From positions 4,156,001 to 4,220,000 of the forward strand of contig NZ_CP028923.1 in assembly GCF_005166025.1 (NCBI RefSeq): 64,000 nucleotides of DNA, given 5' to 3'. This DNA is from Mangrovivirga cuniculi (GTDB lineage Bacteria > Bacteroidota > Bacteroidia > Cytophagales > Cyclobacteriaceae). Below are positions 18,116 through 27,048 of the stretch, piece by piece. A program made the translations under genes and the position numbers. Within the stretch, counting starts at the first letter, position 1; each line of letters begins with the position of its first letter. A model generated the notes under the pieces. The model was not told the origin of the DNA. It was given only the letters and a program-made list of their open reading frames with translations, and ran no database searches.

Positions 18116-18676
18116 ATGCAAGATCGATCAAAAATATCATCGGCATTGCAGGGACTGGCGTATTTATTATTTTCCTTATCGCTTCTATTAGTTATTGGAG
18201 TATTATGGGTCATCCTCGCCCCTCCCAAAGCTAAATTAAATGAAGCGCGCTCACCTCAGGAATGGACTCCTCGATCTGTCGAACTAAACTTACCTAAGGG
18301 TAAGTGGGGGCAAATGGTTAAATACGGTCATGACATAATTACTAACACCTCGAGATTTATTGGTCCATCAGCTGCAAAGAACAAATCATTTGCGGGAAAT
18401 AACCTGTCCTGCAATAATTGTCATTTGAATGCTGGTAAAAAAATCGCCTCCGGTTCATTTATCGGTGTCTATAATCGATTTCCTCAATTTCGTGGACGAG
18501 AAAATAAGATAGGTACACTGGAAGAAAGAATTAACGGATGCCTCGAAAGAAGTATGAATGGAAAAAAAATGCCTGAAAATACTTATGAAATGAAAGCGAT
18601 CATTTCCTACATACAATGGTTGAGTGAGGATCTGCCTCCGGAATTGGAAAAAAATATAAAGGGTATAAAAAAATAG
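18116..18676 (+). CDS. TsdA-like dihaem cytochrome c, N-terminal half (gene split by frameshift)
   Basis: A 186-residue membrane-anchored fragment with a single N-terminal helix (about 12-34), then a haem c site CNNCH (Cys99, Cys102, His103). The segments GVYNRFPQFRGRENK and TLEERINGCLERSMNG are typical of the first domain of thiosulfate dehydrogenase/tetrathionate reductase TsdA. Cys142, about 40 residues after the haem His, is placed like the axial Cys ligand reported in TsdA. The frame ends at a TAG directly after an A7 tract (18667-18673). One added A would continue into the next gene, so the two are halves of one protein. Confidence 0.8.
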   Translation: MQDRSKISSALQGLAYLLFSLSLLLVIGVLWVILAPPKAKLNEARSPQEWTPRSVELNLPKGKWGQMVKYGHDIITNTSRFIGPSAAKNKSFAGNNLSCNNCHLNAGKKIASGSFIGVYNRFPQFRGRENKIGTLEERINGCLERSMNGKKMPENTYEMKAIISYIQWLSEDLPPELEKNIKGIKK

Positions 18677-18702
18677 TCATTCCCAACAGGAAAGCAGACA
18701 CC

Positions 18703-19146
18703 TTGATGGGAAAACTGGTATATGAAACCCATTGCAAAGTCTGCCATGGTGAAAATGCCGAAGGCACATTAGACACACTAGCTGATTTCCCAAAATATGT
18801 CTACCCTCCACTTGCAGGTGATGACTCATTTAATGATGGCGCCGGATTACACAGGATAATCACCGCGGCAGAATTTATAAAATACAATATGCCTTTTGGA
18901 GTCGATTACAAAAACCCGATACTTACTGATGAGGAAGCATATGATGTTGCTGCATATATAAACAGCCTTCCAAGGCCTGAAAAAAAACATAAAGAAAGAG
19001 ACTTCCCAGATAAAAAGTTAAAACCAGTTTCTACGCCATATGGTCCGTGGACTGATACTTTCCCTGCATTACAGCACAAATATGGGCCATTCCAACCCAT
19101 CATAGCCTATTATGAACAAAATCATAAAATAAAGAAGACAAAATAA
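18703..19146 (+). CDS. TsdA-like dihaem cytochrome c, C-terminal half (gene split by frameshift)
   Basis: This is the second cytochrome domain, with haem site CKVCH (Cys11, Cys14, His15). It carries the TsdA-like features PPLAGDDSFNDGAGLHR and KYNMPFG (Met63 a likely axial ligand region), a DVAAYINSLPRP segment, and the closing PYGPWTDTFPALQHKYGPF. The nominal TTG start at 18703 is arbitrary. The frame is open upstream through VIPNRKADTL, which fits the normal inter-domain linker. The protein has no export signal of its own, so it cannot work as a cytochrome unless joined to the N-terminal half. Confidence 0.8.
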   Translation: MMGKLVYETHCKVCHGENAEGTLDTLADFPKYVYPPLAGDDSFNDGAGLHRIITAAEFIKYNMPFGVDYKNPILTDEEAYDVAAYINSLPRPEKKHKERDFPDKKLKPVSTPYGPWTDTFPALQHKYGPFQPIIAYYEQNHKIKKTK

Positions 19147-19173
19147 CCATCATAAAAATTAAACTATACCACC

Positions 19174-19866
19174 ATGAAAAATTATTCGAATTACACGAGA
19201 AGAAACTTCCTGGGGAATATCGCCGCAGGAACGGCTGTTGGATTGTCAATGATCACCAATCCAATCGAAGCAAAAATCAATGATACTTTTGGGGTCAACA
19301 CAAATAACAGTTACGGAGATCTTGATGCAGGCCTTAAAAAGTTAGGTAAAAAGAAGCACCCGGTAGCCCTGGATATTTCACAACCAAATTGGTGGGGATT
19401 CATTTGGTCAAATGTCTATTACATGACTAACGAGGAAACCGGAACACCTAATCCGGAACTTGGAGTACTTAATGTATTACGACATCATGGAATAATCTTT
19501 TCATTTAAAGATGAAATCATCGAAAAGTATAAACTTGGAGAGAGGTTTGGCTATAATGATCCGACAACAGGAAAACCAGCGATCAAAAACCCATATGTAA
19601 AACCACAGGAAGGAGCTTTCCCTCTTCCGGGATTAGCAGGAATTGATGGCTTACAGGAAAAAGGAGCAATGTTTTGCGTATGCAATATGGCTTATAAAGT
19701 TTATAGTGGTATTATTTCTAAAGATATGGGCATGACCCAGGAAGAGGTTTACAATGACTTTAAAAACGGGAAATTACCTGACATTCATATAGCTCCTTCA
19801 GGAGTCTGGGTACTTGGCCGCCTGCCTGAAAATAATATTGCATATATAGACAGCAGTGTGGGGTAA
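19174..19866 (+). CDS. Tat-exported protein of the sulfur cluster, family unknown
   Basis: A 230-residue protein with a twin-arginine signal (YTRRNFLGN, hydrophobic stretch to AKIND), so it is exported folded, which often implies a bound cofactor. The mature part contains IDGLQEKGAMFCVCNMAYKV, with a CxC motif, and a repeated Gly-rich text. I do not recognise the family. It follows the TsdA-like halves after 27 bases and precedes the DsrE-like gene by 25 bases, so it probably belongs to the same operon and acts in periplasmic sulfur redox chemistry. The role is inferred from context only. Confidence 0.6.
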   Translation: MKNYSNYTRRNFLGNIAAGTAVGLSMITNPIEAKINDTFGVNTNNSYGDLDAGLKKLGKKKHPVALDISQPNWWGFIWSNVYYMTNEETGTPNPELGVLNVLRHHGIIFSFKDEIIEKYKLGERFGYNDPTTGKPAIKNPYVKPQEGAFPLPGLAGIDGLQEKGAMFCVCNMAYKVYSGIISKDMGMTQEEVYNDFKNGKLPDIHIAPSGVWVLGRLPENNIAYIDSSVG

Positions 19867-19891
19867 TCCACTTATTCTAACTAATTAAAAG

Positions 19892-20305
19892 ATGAAAAAA
19901 ATGATCTTAGTGATAGCAGGGTTGTTCATTTGCACCCTGCTATTTGCCCAAAGCGAACCGGTCAATATTGTATTTGATGTGACCGGGAAAGACAAGCAAC
20001 TGCATGAAAAAACTATCCGGCATGTTAAAGGAATGTCAAAAGCCTATCCTGATGCTAAATTTCAGGTTGTCGTTTACAGTGGTGCTCTTGACATGTATTT
20101 AAAAGATAAGTCCACAGTGAAATCTGATATTGAATCATTAGTAAAAAACCCAAATGTGAGTTTTAAAGTTTGTGAACAAACGATGAAGAGACATAATAAA
20201 TCAAAATCAGATTTGATTTCGGGAATAGAACCGGTACCGGATGGAATACTCGAAATAGTAAATAAACAAAAACAAGGTTGGGGCTATATAAAAGAAAGTT
20301 ATTAA
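19892..20305 (+). CDS. Exported DsrE-like sulfur-transfer family protein
   Basis: A 137-residue protein with a signal peptide (VIAGLFICTLLFAQS), then a DsrE/DsrF-like alpha/beta fold: VNIVFDVTGKDKQLHEKTIR, strand FQVVVYSGALDMYLKD, and VSFKVCEQTMKRHNKSKSDL, where Cys lies at the position of the conserved DsrE-type cysteine. DsrE-like proteins carry persulfide sulfur or relay it between partners. It ends with a clear terminator at 20313, closing the TsdA/Tat/DsrE unit. Confidence 0.75.
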   Translation: MKKMILVIAGLFICTLLFAQSEPVNIVFDVTGKDKQLHEKTIRHVKGMSKAYPDAKFQVVVYSGALDMYLKDKSTVKSDIESLVKNPNVSFKVCEQTMKRHNKSKSDLISGIEPVPDGILEIVNKQKQGWGYIKESY

Positions 20306-20312
20306 AATCTCT

Positions 20313-20343
20313 AAAACCACCATAAATTAGATGGTGGTTTTTT
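20313..20343 (+). terminator. Terminator closing the sulfur cluster
   Basis: Arms AAAACCACCAT (20313-20323) and ATGGTGGTTTT (20331-20341) with a 7-base loop, followed by T. It lies 7 bases after the DsrE-like gene. The rest of the 20344-20633 gap is AT-rich with no gene I can see. Confidence 0.9.
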
Positions 20344-20633
20344 ATGCCCTCGTCAATCCTTCAATATATTAAACTACATTTAATTACTTCAAAGATCCTT
20401 GTAGAATGTAAATCAGTTATCAGAAGATATTTTGAAAACCAGCATATTACAATTTAATCGGTTATCAATTCTTAATATAACTAGGAATTAGAGGGAGGAT
20501 TCTTTTGGATTATATATTAAAAATTAATCGAATTTAAGTATCTCAAAAAACGATCTTTAATACTGTTTTAGGTAATAAGAAATATTTATTATAATTTAAA
20601 TTTAATAGACCAATTCTGCTTAAAAGAGAATTG

Positions 20634-20641
20634 TATTTTTG
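20634..20641 (+). promoter_or_regulatory. Bacteroidota -7 promoter box before the GNAT gene
   Basis: TATTTTTG (20634-20641) matches the Bacteroidota -7 element TAnnTTTG and lies 22 bases before the ATG at 20664, giving a very short leader. The matching -33 TTTG is weak. Confidence 0.5.
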
Positions 20642-20663
20642 CTACTGCTAAAAACAGTCACAA

Positions 20664-21194
20664 ATGAAAGTGAAAATCCGCCCCGAAACTCAAAATGACT
20701 ATGAATGCGTATCGCAGGTAATCTCTGCGGCTTTCAAAAACGAACCTGAAAGTAATCATGATGAAGAATACCTCGTTGAAAGGTTACGAATGACTAGTAA
20801 CTATGTACCCGATCTTGCATTAGTTGCTGAAGTTAAAGATAAAATCATCGGATTTATTCTATTGATAAAAATCAATATCGTAACTGATGATCAAATTATA
20901 GGAGCCTTGGCTATGGCACCCGTTTGTGTGCTTCCTAAATTTCAAAATAAAGGTATCGGAGAAAAACTAATTAACGAAGCTCATTCCAGAGCAGAAAAAA
21001 ACAATTACCCGGCCATAGTACTTGTCGGTCATGAAGATTATTATCCCCGGTTTGGTTACAAGCCAATGAGTGATTTTAATTTAAAAACAACATTTAACAT
21101 ACCTGCTAAAAACTGCATGGCAATAGAACTTACCCCAGGATCGTTGTCAAATATCAGAGGCACAGTGGTTTACCCCAAAGCTTTTTTTGATTAG
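20664..21194 (+). CDS. GNAT family N-acetyltransferase
   Basis: A 176-residue GCN5-related acetyltransferase. The central strand LALVAEVKDKIIGFILLIK and the acetyl-CoA pyrophosphate loop VLPKFQNKGIGEKLINEA (Q-x-x-G-x-G/A) are clear, and the GHEDYYPRFGYKPMS segment near residues 125-140 is typical of the YhbS-like branch. The acceptor substrate is unknown. It is a single-gene unit. The 21195-21524 gap after it has no terminator that I recognise. Confidence 0.85.
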   Translation: MKVKIRPETQNDYECVSQVISAAFKNEPESNHDEEYLVERLRMTSNYVPDLALVAEVKDKIIGFILLIKINIVTDDQIIGALAMAPVCVLPKFQNKGIGEKLINEAHSRAEKNNYPAIVLVGHEDYYPRFGYKPMSDFNLKTTFNIPAKNCMAIELTPGSLSNIRGTVVYPKAFFD

Positions 21195-21524
21195 AATAAT
21201 TATTGGCATTCTTAAAATAATTCAAAATTTAATTTTAGCAACTATTGATATAACAATTTAAAAAGTTGATAGTATTGTTAATATTATATTTTATAACAAA
21301 AAATTACTATTTAAAAAGGTAACCCCATCAGTAAGAAAATAGATAAGTTTTATATATAATTTTTTCGATAAAACGGAAAAAACTGGCTATGAAGCCAAAT
21401 AAATCCAAGATTGTATTTGAAAATTCATAATCTAACCTTTATATTTGAAGTGATGTTAATTGAATTATTTTACATTATTCAAATTCATTACATTCTTTTT
21501 TAAAAATTACTGCTAAACCACAAT
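21195..21524. other. AT-rich intergenic gap, nothing recognised
   Basis: Contains no credible reading frame, palindrome or promoter that I can support beyond scattered AT tracts. Confidence 0.5.
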
Positions 21525-21998
21525 ATGAAAATTTTATCGATCGCATTTTTCTCTGTTTTGTTATATTTTTCTTCTTTTAGCCAAACACGAACAGAGATTT
21601 CCGGAAAATGGATAGTTGAAAAAGCTGAGCTCCCTGTTAAACCTAACATGACCGAAGATCAAAAAGAAATGATGGATCTGATTCTTACAGAATTCAGCAG
21701 ATCATCATTTGAATTTGACTCTAAGCAACAGGCTAATTTTAATATCAGGCTTTCTGATTACTATATTTATAATGCCTTTTGGGTATACAATAAAGAATCA
21801 AGAACGATTGCCATCAGAGATAAGAAAACGAAATCTGTTTTAATGCAGTTATTTGTGAGACCGGTTTTTGGTAATACAATGAAATTTTATGTACAAGATA
21901 CTCCATTCGTATTAACTGTTAAGAAGGTCAGTGATCTGGACGAAATAAAATATTCATATAAATCAAAAGATAACAGAAAATTTGCTGTGAACCCCTAA
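21525..21998 (+). CDS. Secreted protein of unknown function
   Basis: A 157-residue protein with a Sec signal peptide (LLYFSSFSQT). The mature part begins TEISGKWIVEKAELPVKPNM, a lipocalin-like opening. It continues with beta strands (SFEFDSKQQANFNIRLS, AFWVYNKESRTIAIRDK). I cannot name a family. It resembles other small exported beta-proteins in the window (for example 3257 and 9279) in its opening GKW motif only. Confidence 0.55.
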   Translation: MKILSIAFFSVLLYFSSFSQTRTEISGKWIVEKAELPVKPNMTEDQKEMMDLILTEFSRSSFEFDSKQQANFNIRLSDYYIYNAFWVYNKESRTIAIRDKKTKSVLMQLFVRPVFGNTMKFYVQDTPFVLTVKKVSDLDEIKYSYKSKDNRKFAVNP

Positions 21999-22048
21999 TT
22001 ATTTTTTATCAAGTGGTTTAGATAAAATTTAACTCTTCTCAATAACAT

Positions 22049-22078
22049 AAAAAAGGCAAGTAGGTACTTGTCTTTTTT
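22049..22078 (+). terminator. Terminator after the 21525 gene
   Basis: An A-rich left arm with GGCAAGTA pairs with TACTTGTC and a T run (22049-22078), with only a short loop. The pairing is imperfect at the base. It lies 51 bases after the stop. Confidence 0.75.
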
Positions 22079-22168
22079 ATGCTTTAATAATTAAAAGTTT
22101 GTAAATTATTATAACTGTTTTTTTAATTGGGGAAACCCTAATTGTTATATAGACCGATAGCTAATCAT

Positions 22169-23188
22169 ATGAGATATAATATAATCACCCTCTTAATATT
22201 TTGTCTCTCTTGTTCCTCTCCAGATACATCCTCTGATAATTCTGATATTAAAAATGAATCAATAATAGATTCTGATCCTTTACCATCATGGCATGATAAT
22301 AAGATTAAAAAAGATATAATTTCTTTTGTGAAAAACTCAGTAGAAGAAGACTCATCAGGCTTTATAAAAGAAGAAAACAGAATTGCCACTTTTGATAATG
22401 ATGGCACTCTATGGTCAGAAAAACCGTTTTATTTTCAATTATTTTTTGCTCTGGATAGAATAAAATCCTTAACAAAAGAAGAGCCTGAACTATCTAATGA
22501 TACTTTAGTTCAGAAATTACTAAGTGAAAACCCTAAAATATTATCTTCATTAACTCATGAAGATCTTATAGAGATAATAATGAAGACGCATTCAGGCATG
22601 ACAACGGAAGAATTTGAAAAGATTGTATCTGAATGGATCAGAGCAAGTAAACACCCCAGGTTTAATAAACCATTTAATGAAATAATTTTTCAACCGATGC
22701 TCGAACTGATTGATTATTTAAATGACAATAACTTTAAAGTCTATATAGTTTCCGGAGGTGGTGTTGAATTTATGAGACCTTGGGTAGAAGAGACCTATGG
22801 AATTCCCAAAGAACAGGTAATAGGTAGCTCTATAAAAACTCGTTTTGGAATTATCGATCAAAAACCAGTCTTAGAAAGATTACCGGAAATTGATTTTATA
22901 AATGATAAGGAGGGAAAACCTATTGCTATAAACAGGGTAATCGGAAAAAAACCTGTATTCTCTGCAGGTAATTCTGATGGAGATCTTCAAATGATGCAAT
23001 GGACTGACTCAAATAATGAAAGTTTCATTTTATACGTACATCATACTGACGGGAAAAGGGAATGGGAATATGACCGGAAGTCTTCAGTTGGAAGATTTGA
23101 TAAGGCACTCGATATAGCAAAAACTAACGATTGGAACATTGTTGATATGAAAAATGACTGGAAAGTGATCTACCCTTTTAAGCATTAA
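22169..23188 (+). CDS. Lipoprotein HAD-superfamily phosphatase-like protein
   Basis: A 339-residue protein. I use ATG 22169; a TTG 27 bases upstream is open but gives no extra domain. The N-terminus is a lipoprotein signal (LLIFCLSCSS). HAD motif I is FDNDGTLWS (DxDGT). VYIVSGGGVEFMRPWVEE carries motif II Ser. A Lys is expected near IGKKPVFSAGNSDGD, which gives motif IV (GNSDGD). The family acts as an outer-membrane or periplasmic phosphatase with unknown substrate in Bacteroidota. The catalytic residues are intact. Confidence 0.8.
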   Translation: MRYNIITLLIFCLSCSSPDTSSDNSDIKNESIIDSDPLPSWHDNKIKKDIISFVKNSVEEDSSGFIKEENRIATFDNDGTLWSEKPFYFQLFFALDRIKSLTKEEPELSNDTLVQKLLSENPKILSSLTHEDLIEIIMKTHSGMTTEEFEKIVSEWIRASKHPRFNKPFNEIIFQPMLELIDYLNDNNFKVYIVSGGGVEFMRPWVEETYGIPKEQVIGSSIKTRFGIIDQKPVLERLPEIDFINDKEGKPIAINRVIGKKPVFSAGNSDGDLQMMQWTDSNNESFILYVHHTDGKREWEYDRKSSVGRFDKALDIAKTNDWNIVDMKNDWKVIYPFKH

Positions 23189-23339
23189 TAAGAATGGTTC
23201 ATTGTGGCTAGGATTTAATTAAAAGGTTCTTTTAACATATCCGGAAACGTATTAACTAAATACCATTTATTAGTTTATAAAACTTAATTCGGTATTAGCT
23301 CCAGGTAAAAAACCATGTACTCACTTAATTATATTTAGG

Positions 23340-23912
23340 ATGGTAAGCTATTTTAAATTTACAATTTTATTATTCATTTCATCTTCACTTTCAATATCCG
23401 GCCAACACGATGAAGAAAGAAAAGCTCAGCCAGAAAACTTACAACATCATGTTTACCACAATAAACTAGGCATTGGTCTGGGGCATACCCATGTATCAAG
23501 AGGGAGAAATATGGATGGCATCAAATGGCTTGCACTACCTTCATTTGCATTGATATACGATTATCATTTCAATCAAAGATGGAGCTTAGGAATTCATGTA
23601 GATATAATTGTTGAAAATTTTGAAGTTGAAACTAATCTTCGTAGCGATAATGAAAATGAAATAATTAAAAGAAACCGCCCTATCGCTCCGGCGTTAATGG
23701 CTACATATAAATTCACCAATCACAGTAGTTTAGTTTTTGGAGGGGGATTTGAATATGCACCAGAAGAAACACTTTCAATTTTCAGGGTAGGATATGAGTG
23801 GAGTACTCACCTGAATGAAAAATGGGAACTAGCTATTCCATTTACCTATGATTTTCGAATAGATGCTTACGATAGCTGGACACTATCTTTAATCATCGCC
23901 AGAATGTGGTAG
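23340..23912 (+). CDS. Small exported beta-barrel protein
   Basis: A 190-residue protein with a signal peptide (LFISSSLSISGQ). The mature part starts with a His-rich linker, then shows alternating aromatic strands: LGIGLGHTHVSRGRNMDGI, FALIYDYHFNQRWSLGIHVD, SLVFGGGFEYAPEETLSIF, and a C-terminal strand ending in IARMW. It is probably an eight-stranded outer-membrane barrel. It lies before a VOC gene by 30 bases and could share its transcript. The function is unknown. Confidence 0.6.
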   Translation: MVSYFKFTILLFISSSLSISGQHDEERKAQPENLQHHVYHNKLGIGLGHTHVSRGRNMDGIKWLALPSFALIYDYHFNQRWSLGIHVDIIVENFEVETNLRSDNENEIIKRNRPIAPALMATYKFTNHSSLVFGGGFEYAPEETLSIFRVGYEWSTHLNEKWELAIPFTYDFRIDAYDSWTLSLIIARMW

Positions 23913-23942
23913 GTTGAATTCTAAACTTAATAAATAAAATCC

Positions 23943-24311
23943 ATGGATAAATATAGATTCTCTCACTGCTCAACCATTATTCCAGTTACCAATATGGAAT
24001 CTTCCTTATTTTTTTATACGGATAAACTTAATTTCAATATTGAATTCACATGGGAAAATCCAGTAAGTTACGCCATCCTTTCAGCTGGAGACAATATAAA
24101 CATACATCTCAGTTTAAGAGAGGGGCAAACGAAAGAGATCCCTTCTCCAGTACTTTATATATTTATTTCAAATATCGATAACTTCTACAATGAGTTAAAA
24201 GAAAAAAAACTTCATTTTCATAACCCCTTAGGAAACCGGGATTATAAAATGAGAGATTTTGATGTAGTTGACCCCGATCAAAACATCATAACTTTTGGAG
24301 AAGGGATTTAA
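23943..24311 (+). CDS. VOC superfamily (glyoxalase/bleomycin-resistance-like) protein
   Basis: A 122-residue protein with the vicinal-oxygen-chelate pattern. STIIPVTNMESSLFFYTDKL opens the first beta-alpha-beta module, and VLYIFISNIDNFYNELKEKK and FDVVDPDQNIITFGEG give the second. It resembles bleomycin-resistance proteins, but the family covers many substrates and the resistance role is not shown. Three bases separate it from the SdpI-like gene, so they are likely co-transcribed. Confidence 0.7.
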   Translation: MDKYRFSHCSTIIPVTNMESSLFFYTDKLNFNIEFTWENPVSYAILSAGDNINIHLSLREGQTKEIPSPVLYIFISNIDNFYNELKEKKLHFHNPLGNRDYKMRDFDVVDPDQNIITFGEGI

Positions 24312-24313
24312 TT

Positions 24314-24667
24314 ATGAATTATCAATCACCGTATTTCTTAATTCTATTTATTTCTGGCATAGTTATGATAGCTATGGGAATTACCCTTAAAAAATGGCCT
24401 CCTAAAAACCCCAATTGGGCATTTGGCTACCGATCTAAATCTGCTATAAAATCTCAGGAAAGATGGGATTTTGCACAATCATATTCAGCAAAAATTTTAA
24501 CTAATACAGGTTTGATAACTATTTGTTTAGCTATTGCATCCTTGTTCCTGAATATCTCTGAAACAGGAGGACTCTTCCTGGCACTGGGATATTTATTCAT
24601 TATTTTCTTAGTTGTTTACTTTAAAACTGAAGCAGCAATAAAAGATAAATTTCCACCCTATTACTAA
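24314..24667 (+). CDS. SdpI-family membrane protein
   Basis: A 117-residue protein with three membrane segments and the SdpI signature KWPPKNPNWAFGYRSKSAIK, then WDFAQSYSAK. SdpI proteins give immunity to the SdpC toxin in Bacillus; in Bacteroidota the function is unknown. It shares a likely operon with the VOC gene 2 bases upstream and with the META lipoprotein gene starting 8 bases after its stop. Confidence 0.75.
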   Translation: MNYQSPYFLILFISGIVMIAMGITLKKWPPKNPNWAFGYRSKSAIKSQERWDFAQSYSAKILTNTGLITICLAIASLFLNISETGGLFLALGYLFIIFLVVYFKTEAAIKDKFPPYY

Positions 24668-24675
24668 ATTATAAA

Positions 24676-25439
24676 ATGACATTTTCTAATCTCAAATACT
24701 ATTGCTTCTTATTTCTATTCCTTCTCGGATGTTCAGATAAAAAAATAATAACAATCAGGAAAATAATAATTCTGTTGAAGATAAAAATCTGATTGGTTTT
24801 GAAGCTACTGGAAATAACCCTACCTGGGATCTGAAAATAGATTTAGAAGACAGTATTAAGTTCGAAACTAATGACGAAAATAAACTCTCAATAAGTTTTC
24901 CTGTAGGAAATACTATTCGCCCTCAGGACATCAATGCCATAACTTTTCGATCTGAAAATAAAAATTATCAAATAGACATAATGGTCATTGACAGAAGTTG
25001 TGATGATAATATGCCTGGAAATAAATTTGAATATGCAGTAAAAATCACTCTTGATATAAAAGATAGTGACGAAGTTATGTCATATTCCGGTTGTGGCAAG
25101 TATATAGGTACAGCCACATTAAACGGTGTATGGCAATTAAATAAGATTAATGAGAAATCTGTCGACAACCCTCCTAAGCCTCCAAACATCCAGTTTAGGT
25201 TTGAAGAAAGAAATATTTCTGGATTCACTGGTTGCAACCGGTTTAAAGGTAATGTTGAATTCTCAGATAATTCGATTAAGACAACACAATTTTCTGTGAC
25301 AAACCTTGCTTGTAAATTGAATGATATTGAAAAAGAATTTTTGAATTCAATAGCTGAAAAAAAACTCAATTATCTGATAACTGGAGATACCCTTACATTA
25401 TGGACAGCTGAAGATAATTTGGTTTTCATCAGGCTTTAA
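24676..25439 (+). pseudogene. META-domain (HslJ-like) lipoprotein, interrupted by a one-base frameshift
   Basis: ATG 24676 begins a lipoprotein signal ending LFLLGCSDKK. At an A7 tract (24740-24746) the frame shifts. Adding one A gives KKNNNNQENNNSVEDKN (an Asn-rich linker) and continues as one open frame to 25439. The second half is a META domain (LNGVWQLNKINEKS, FRFEERNISGFTGCNRFKGN), typical of HslJ-type heat-shock lipoproteins that bind outer-membrane components. Without correction the N-terminal product stops after 38 residues. The intact protein is probably about 254 residues. Confidence 0.8.
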
Positions 25440-25847
25440 TTATCCTATAATTATTTTTTATATTATTTTTTGAATCTACTCATTTATGTAACAAGAATTG
25501 ATTTATTCTTGCGTCTTGTGATTCGACTATTTAAGAAACTGAACTATCTTTAAAAGATAAAATCTATCGTTTCAATATTAGTTTTACCCATTAATAAGGT
25601 TCTATTCTTTGAAGGAAAACATTATTCAAGACCTTATTCAAAACCTGGGTTAGAATCTGTAATCTAATAATATCCTGTTAATCAATTTATGCCTCCCATT
25701 GAATTCGAACATAATACATTTGACCAATGAGGATAAGTGATTATACGAATCATAAAAAGAATTCAATTAAAAAAATCACATGTAAGTTGCCGTTGAGACA
25801 ATCCTGTATTTACTTGCGACTTCATTTTTAAACCTTAATATTTTTTT
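25440..25847. other. AT-rich intergenic gap with nothing clear
   Basis: No frame, repeat or terminator is convincing. A weak likeness between 25467-25505 and 26980-27018 (both read GAATCTnCTCATTTAT then diverge) is noted under rejected items. Confidence 0.5.
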
Positions 25848-26627
25848 ATGAGAATTTCATTTTTTCTTTCAACTATTTTAGGCTTGTTAATTTTGATTTC
25901 ATGCTCAGATGAAGAAGCTGAGCCATTAAATGCAAATTTCGAAGTAACAGCTGAGGGCGATGCTCCAAATGCCAGTGTAACAATCACTAACTCATCAACA
26001 GGTGCATCCTCATATGAGTGGACTTTTTCCGAAGGAGCAGGTATGGAGACTTCCACCATGGCAAATCCTGGTACTTTAACAATTGAAAAAGCAGGTACAT
26101 TTACAATTACGCTTAAAGCTATGAATGGCGGAGAAGTTAAAGAGCATACTGAAACTTTAACTATAAACGGAAACACAGCTATTTCAACGTACACTGACCT
26201 TGAATTTGCTACTGCTCCGGAAGATCCTACTTACGGAAGATACTTTTCATTTAACACTGAACAAATGTATCTTGAATCTGAAATTACAGAGGAAAACGGC
26301 AGTGATATTCATATTGCTTTCACTTCATATGAAAACGTAATGTATTTTTTTGAATCACCGGATGCTGAAAAATATGCCATCCCGGGTGCACCGGTTACAG
26401 AATTTGAAAACACAAACGAAGATATCACTGTTGAGCAGTTCGATAACATGACTGATGATGAGTTAATAGATCCCTTAACCATCACAGAAACAAATGATTC
26501 ATTTGGAAATAGCGGAATCCCTGGCACAGTACTTTTCAAGCTATCTGATGGCAGAAAAGGAGTTATTCGTACAAAAGCAGTTAATGCAGACAGACTTTTA
26601 GTCGATATCAAAGTACAGAAATATTAA
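25848..26627 (+). CDS. PKD-domain surface lipoprotein
   Basis: A 259-residue protein with a lipoprotein signal (LLILISCSDEE). Residues ~25-105 form a PKD fold: LNANFEVTAEGDAPNASVTI, SYEWTFSEGAGMETS, then FTITLKAMNGGEVKEHTE. The C-terminal 150 residues are acidic and unassigned (TYTDLEFATAPEDPTYGRYF). PKD domains are found in cell-surface adhesins and glycan-binding proteins. It is probably anchored to the outer membrane. A hairpin follows directly. Confidence 0.75.
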   Translation: MRISFFLSTILGLLILISCSDEEAEPLNANFEVTAEGDAPNASVTITNSSTGASSYEWTFSEGAGMETSTMANPGTLTIEKAGTFTITLKAMNGGEVKEHTETLTINGNTAISTYTDLEFATAPEDPTYGRYFSFNTEQMYLESEITEENGSDIHIAFTSYENVMYFFESPDAEKYAIPGAPVTEFENTNEDITVEQFDNMTDDELIDPLTITETNDSFGNSGIPGTVLFKLSDGRKGVIRTKAVNADRLLVDIKVQKY

Positions 26628-26632
26628 TTACC

Positions 26633-26659
26633 AATTCACAGGGCAATGCCCTGTGAATT
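26633..26659 (+). terminator. Perfect hairpin after the PKD lipoprotein gene
   Basis: Arms AATTCACAGGGCA (26633-26645) and TGCCCTGTGAATT (26647-26659) are 13-base perfect inverted complements with almost no loop. A weak T/C tract follows, so this is a likely terminator or 3'-stabilising hairpin. Confidence 0.7.
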
Positions 26660-27048
26660 TCTTCTTCGTTACAATTCCCCGAAGCTTATTCAATCCTACA
26701 TTAAACCTGCCACCAAACAAGGTATAGCTTCAATTCAATATAAATAGACCCTGTTTAAATACCTTGAACAAAAACTAAATCAGCTTATCCCGAAACTACA
26801 ATTTTAGTAATTCCTACTACTCTTCTTAGATATATTTATCGCAACTAATTTCCCTGAATTAATTATCTGAATACCCTAATTTCGATCTTTGGAAAATCAT
26901 ATGTACAAATTTTGCTAGAATGTTACTTGCAACTCAACTCAATTTATTTATTAAAATGAATTCAATTTCCTGTTACTTTATTTGAATCTTCTCATTTATA
27001 AGACAGAAATTAAATTATTCTCTTCAGTAAATACTCGATTATTAAGCT
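26660..27048. other. Intergenic gap before the first LVIVD gene
   Basis: AT-rich, no reading frame or palindrome recognised. It ends at the ATG of the LVIVD lipoprotein, so it probably holds its promoter. Confidence 0.4.

Noticed and set aside
24968-25369. Minus-strand frame opposite the META domain gene
   Set aside because: The plus-strand META domain explains this region completely; the minus frame has no start context or homology.
25467-27018. Repeat pair in two intergenic gaps
   Set aside because: Only about 15 bases match well (GAATCTnCTCATTTAT) before divergence; this is too short in AT-rich DNA to call a repeat.
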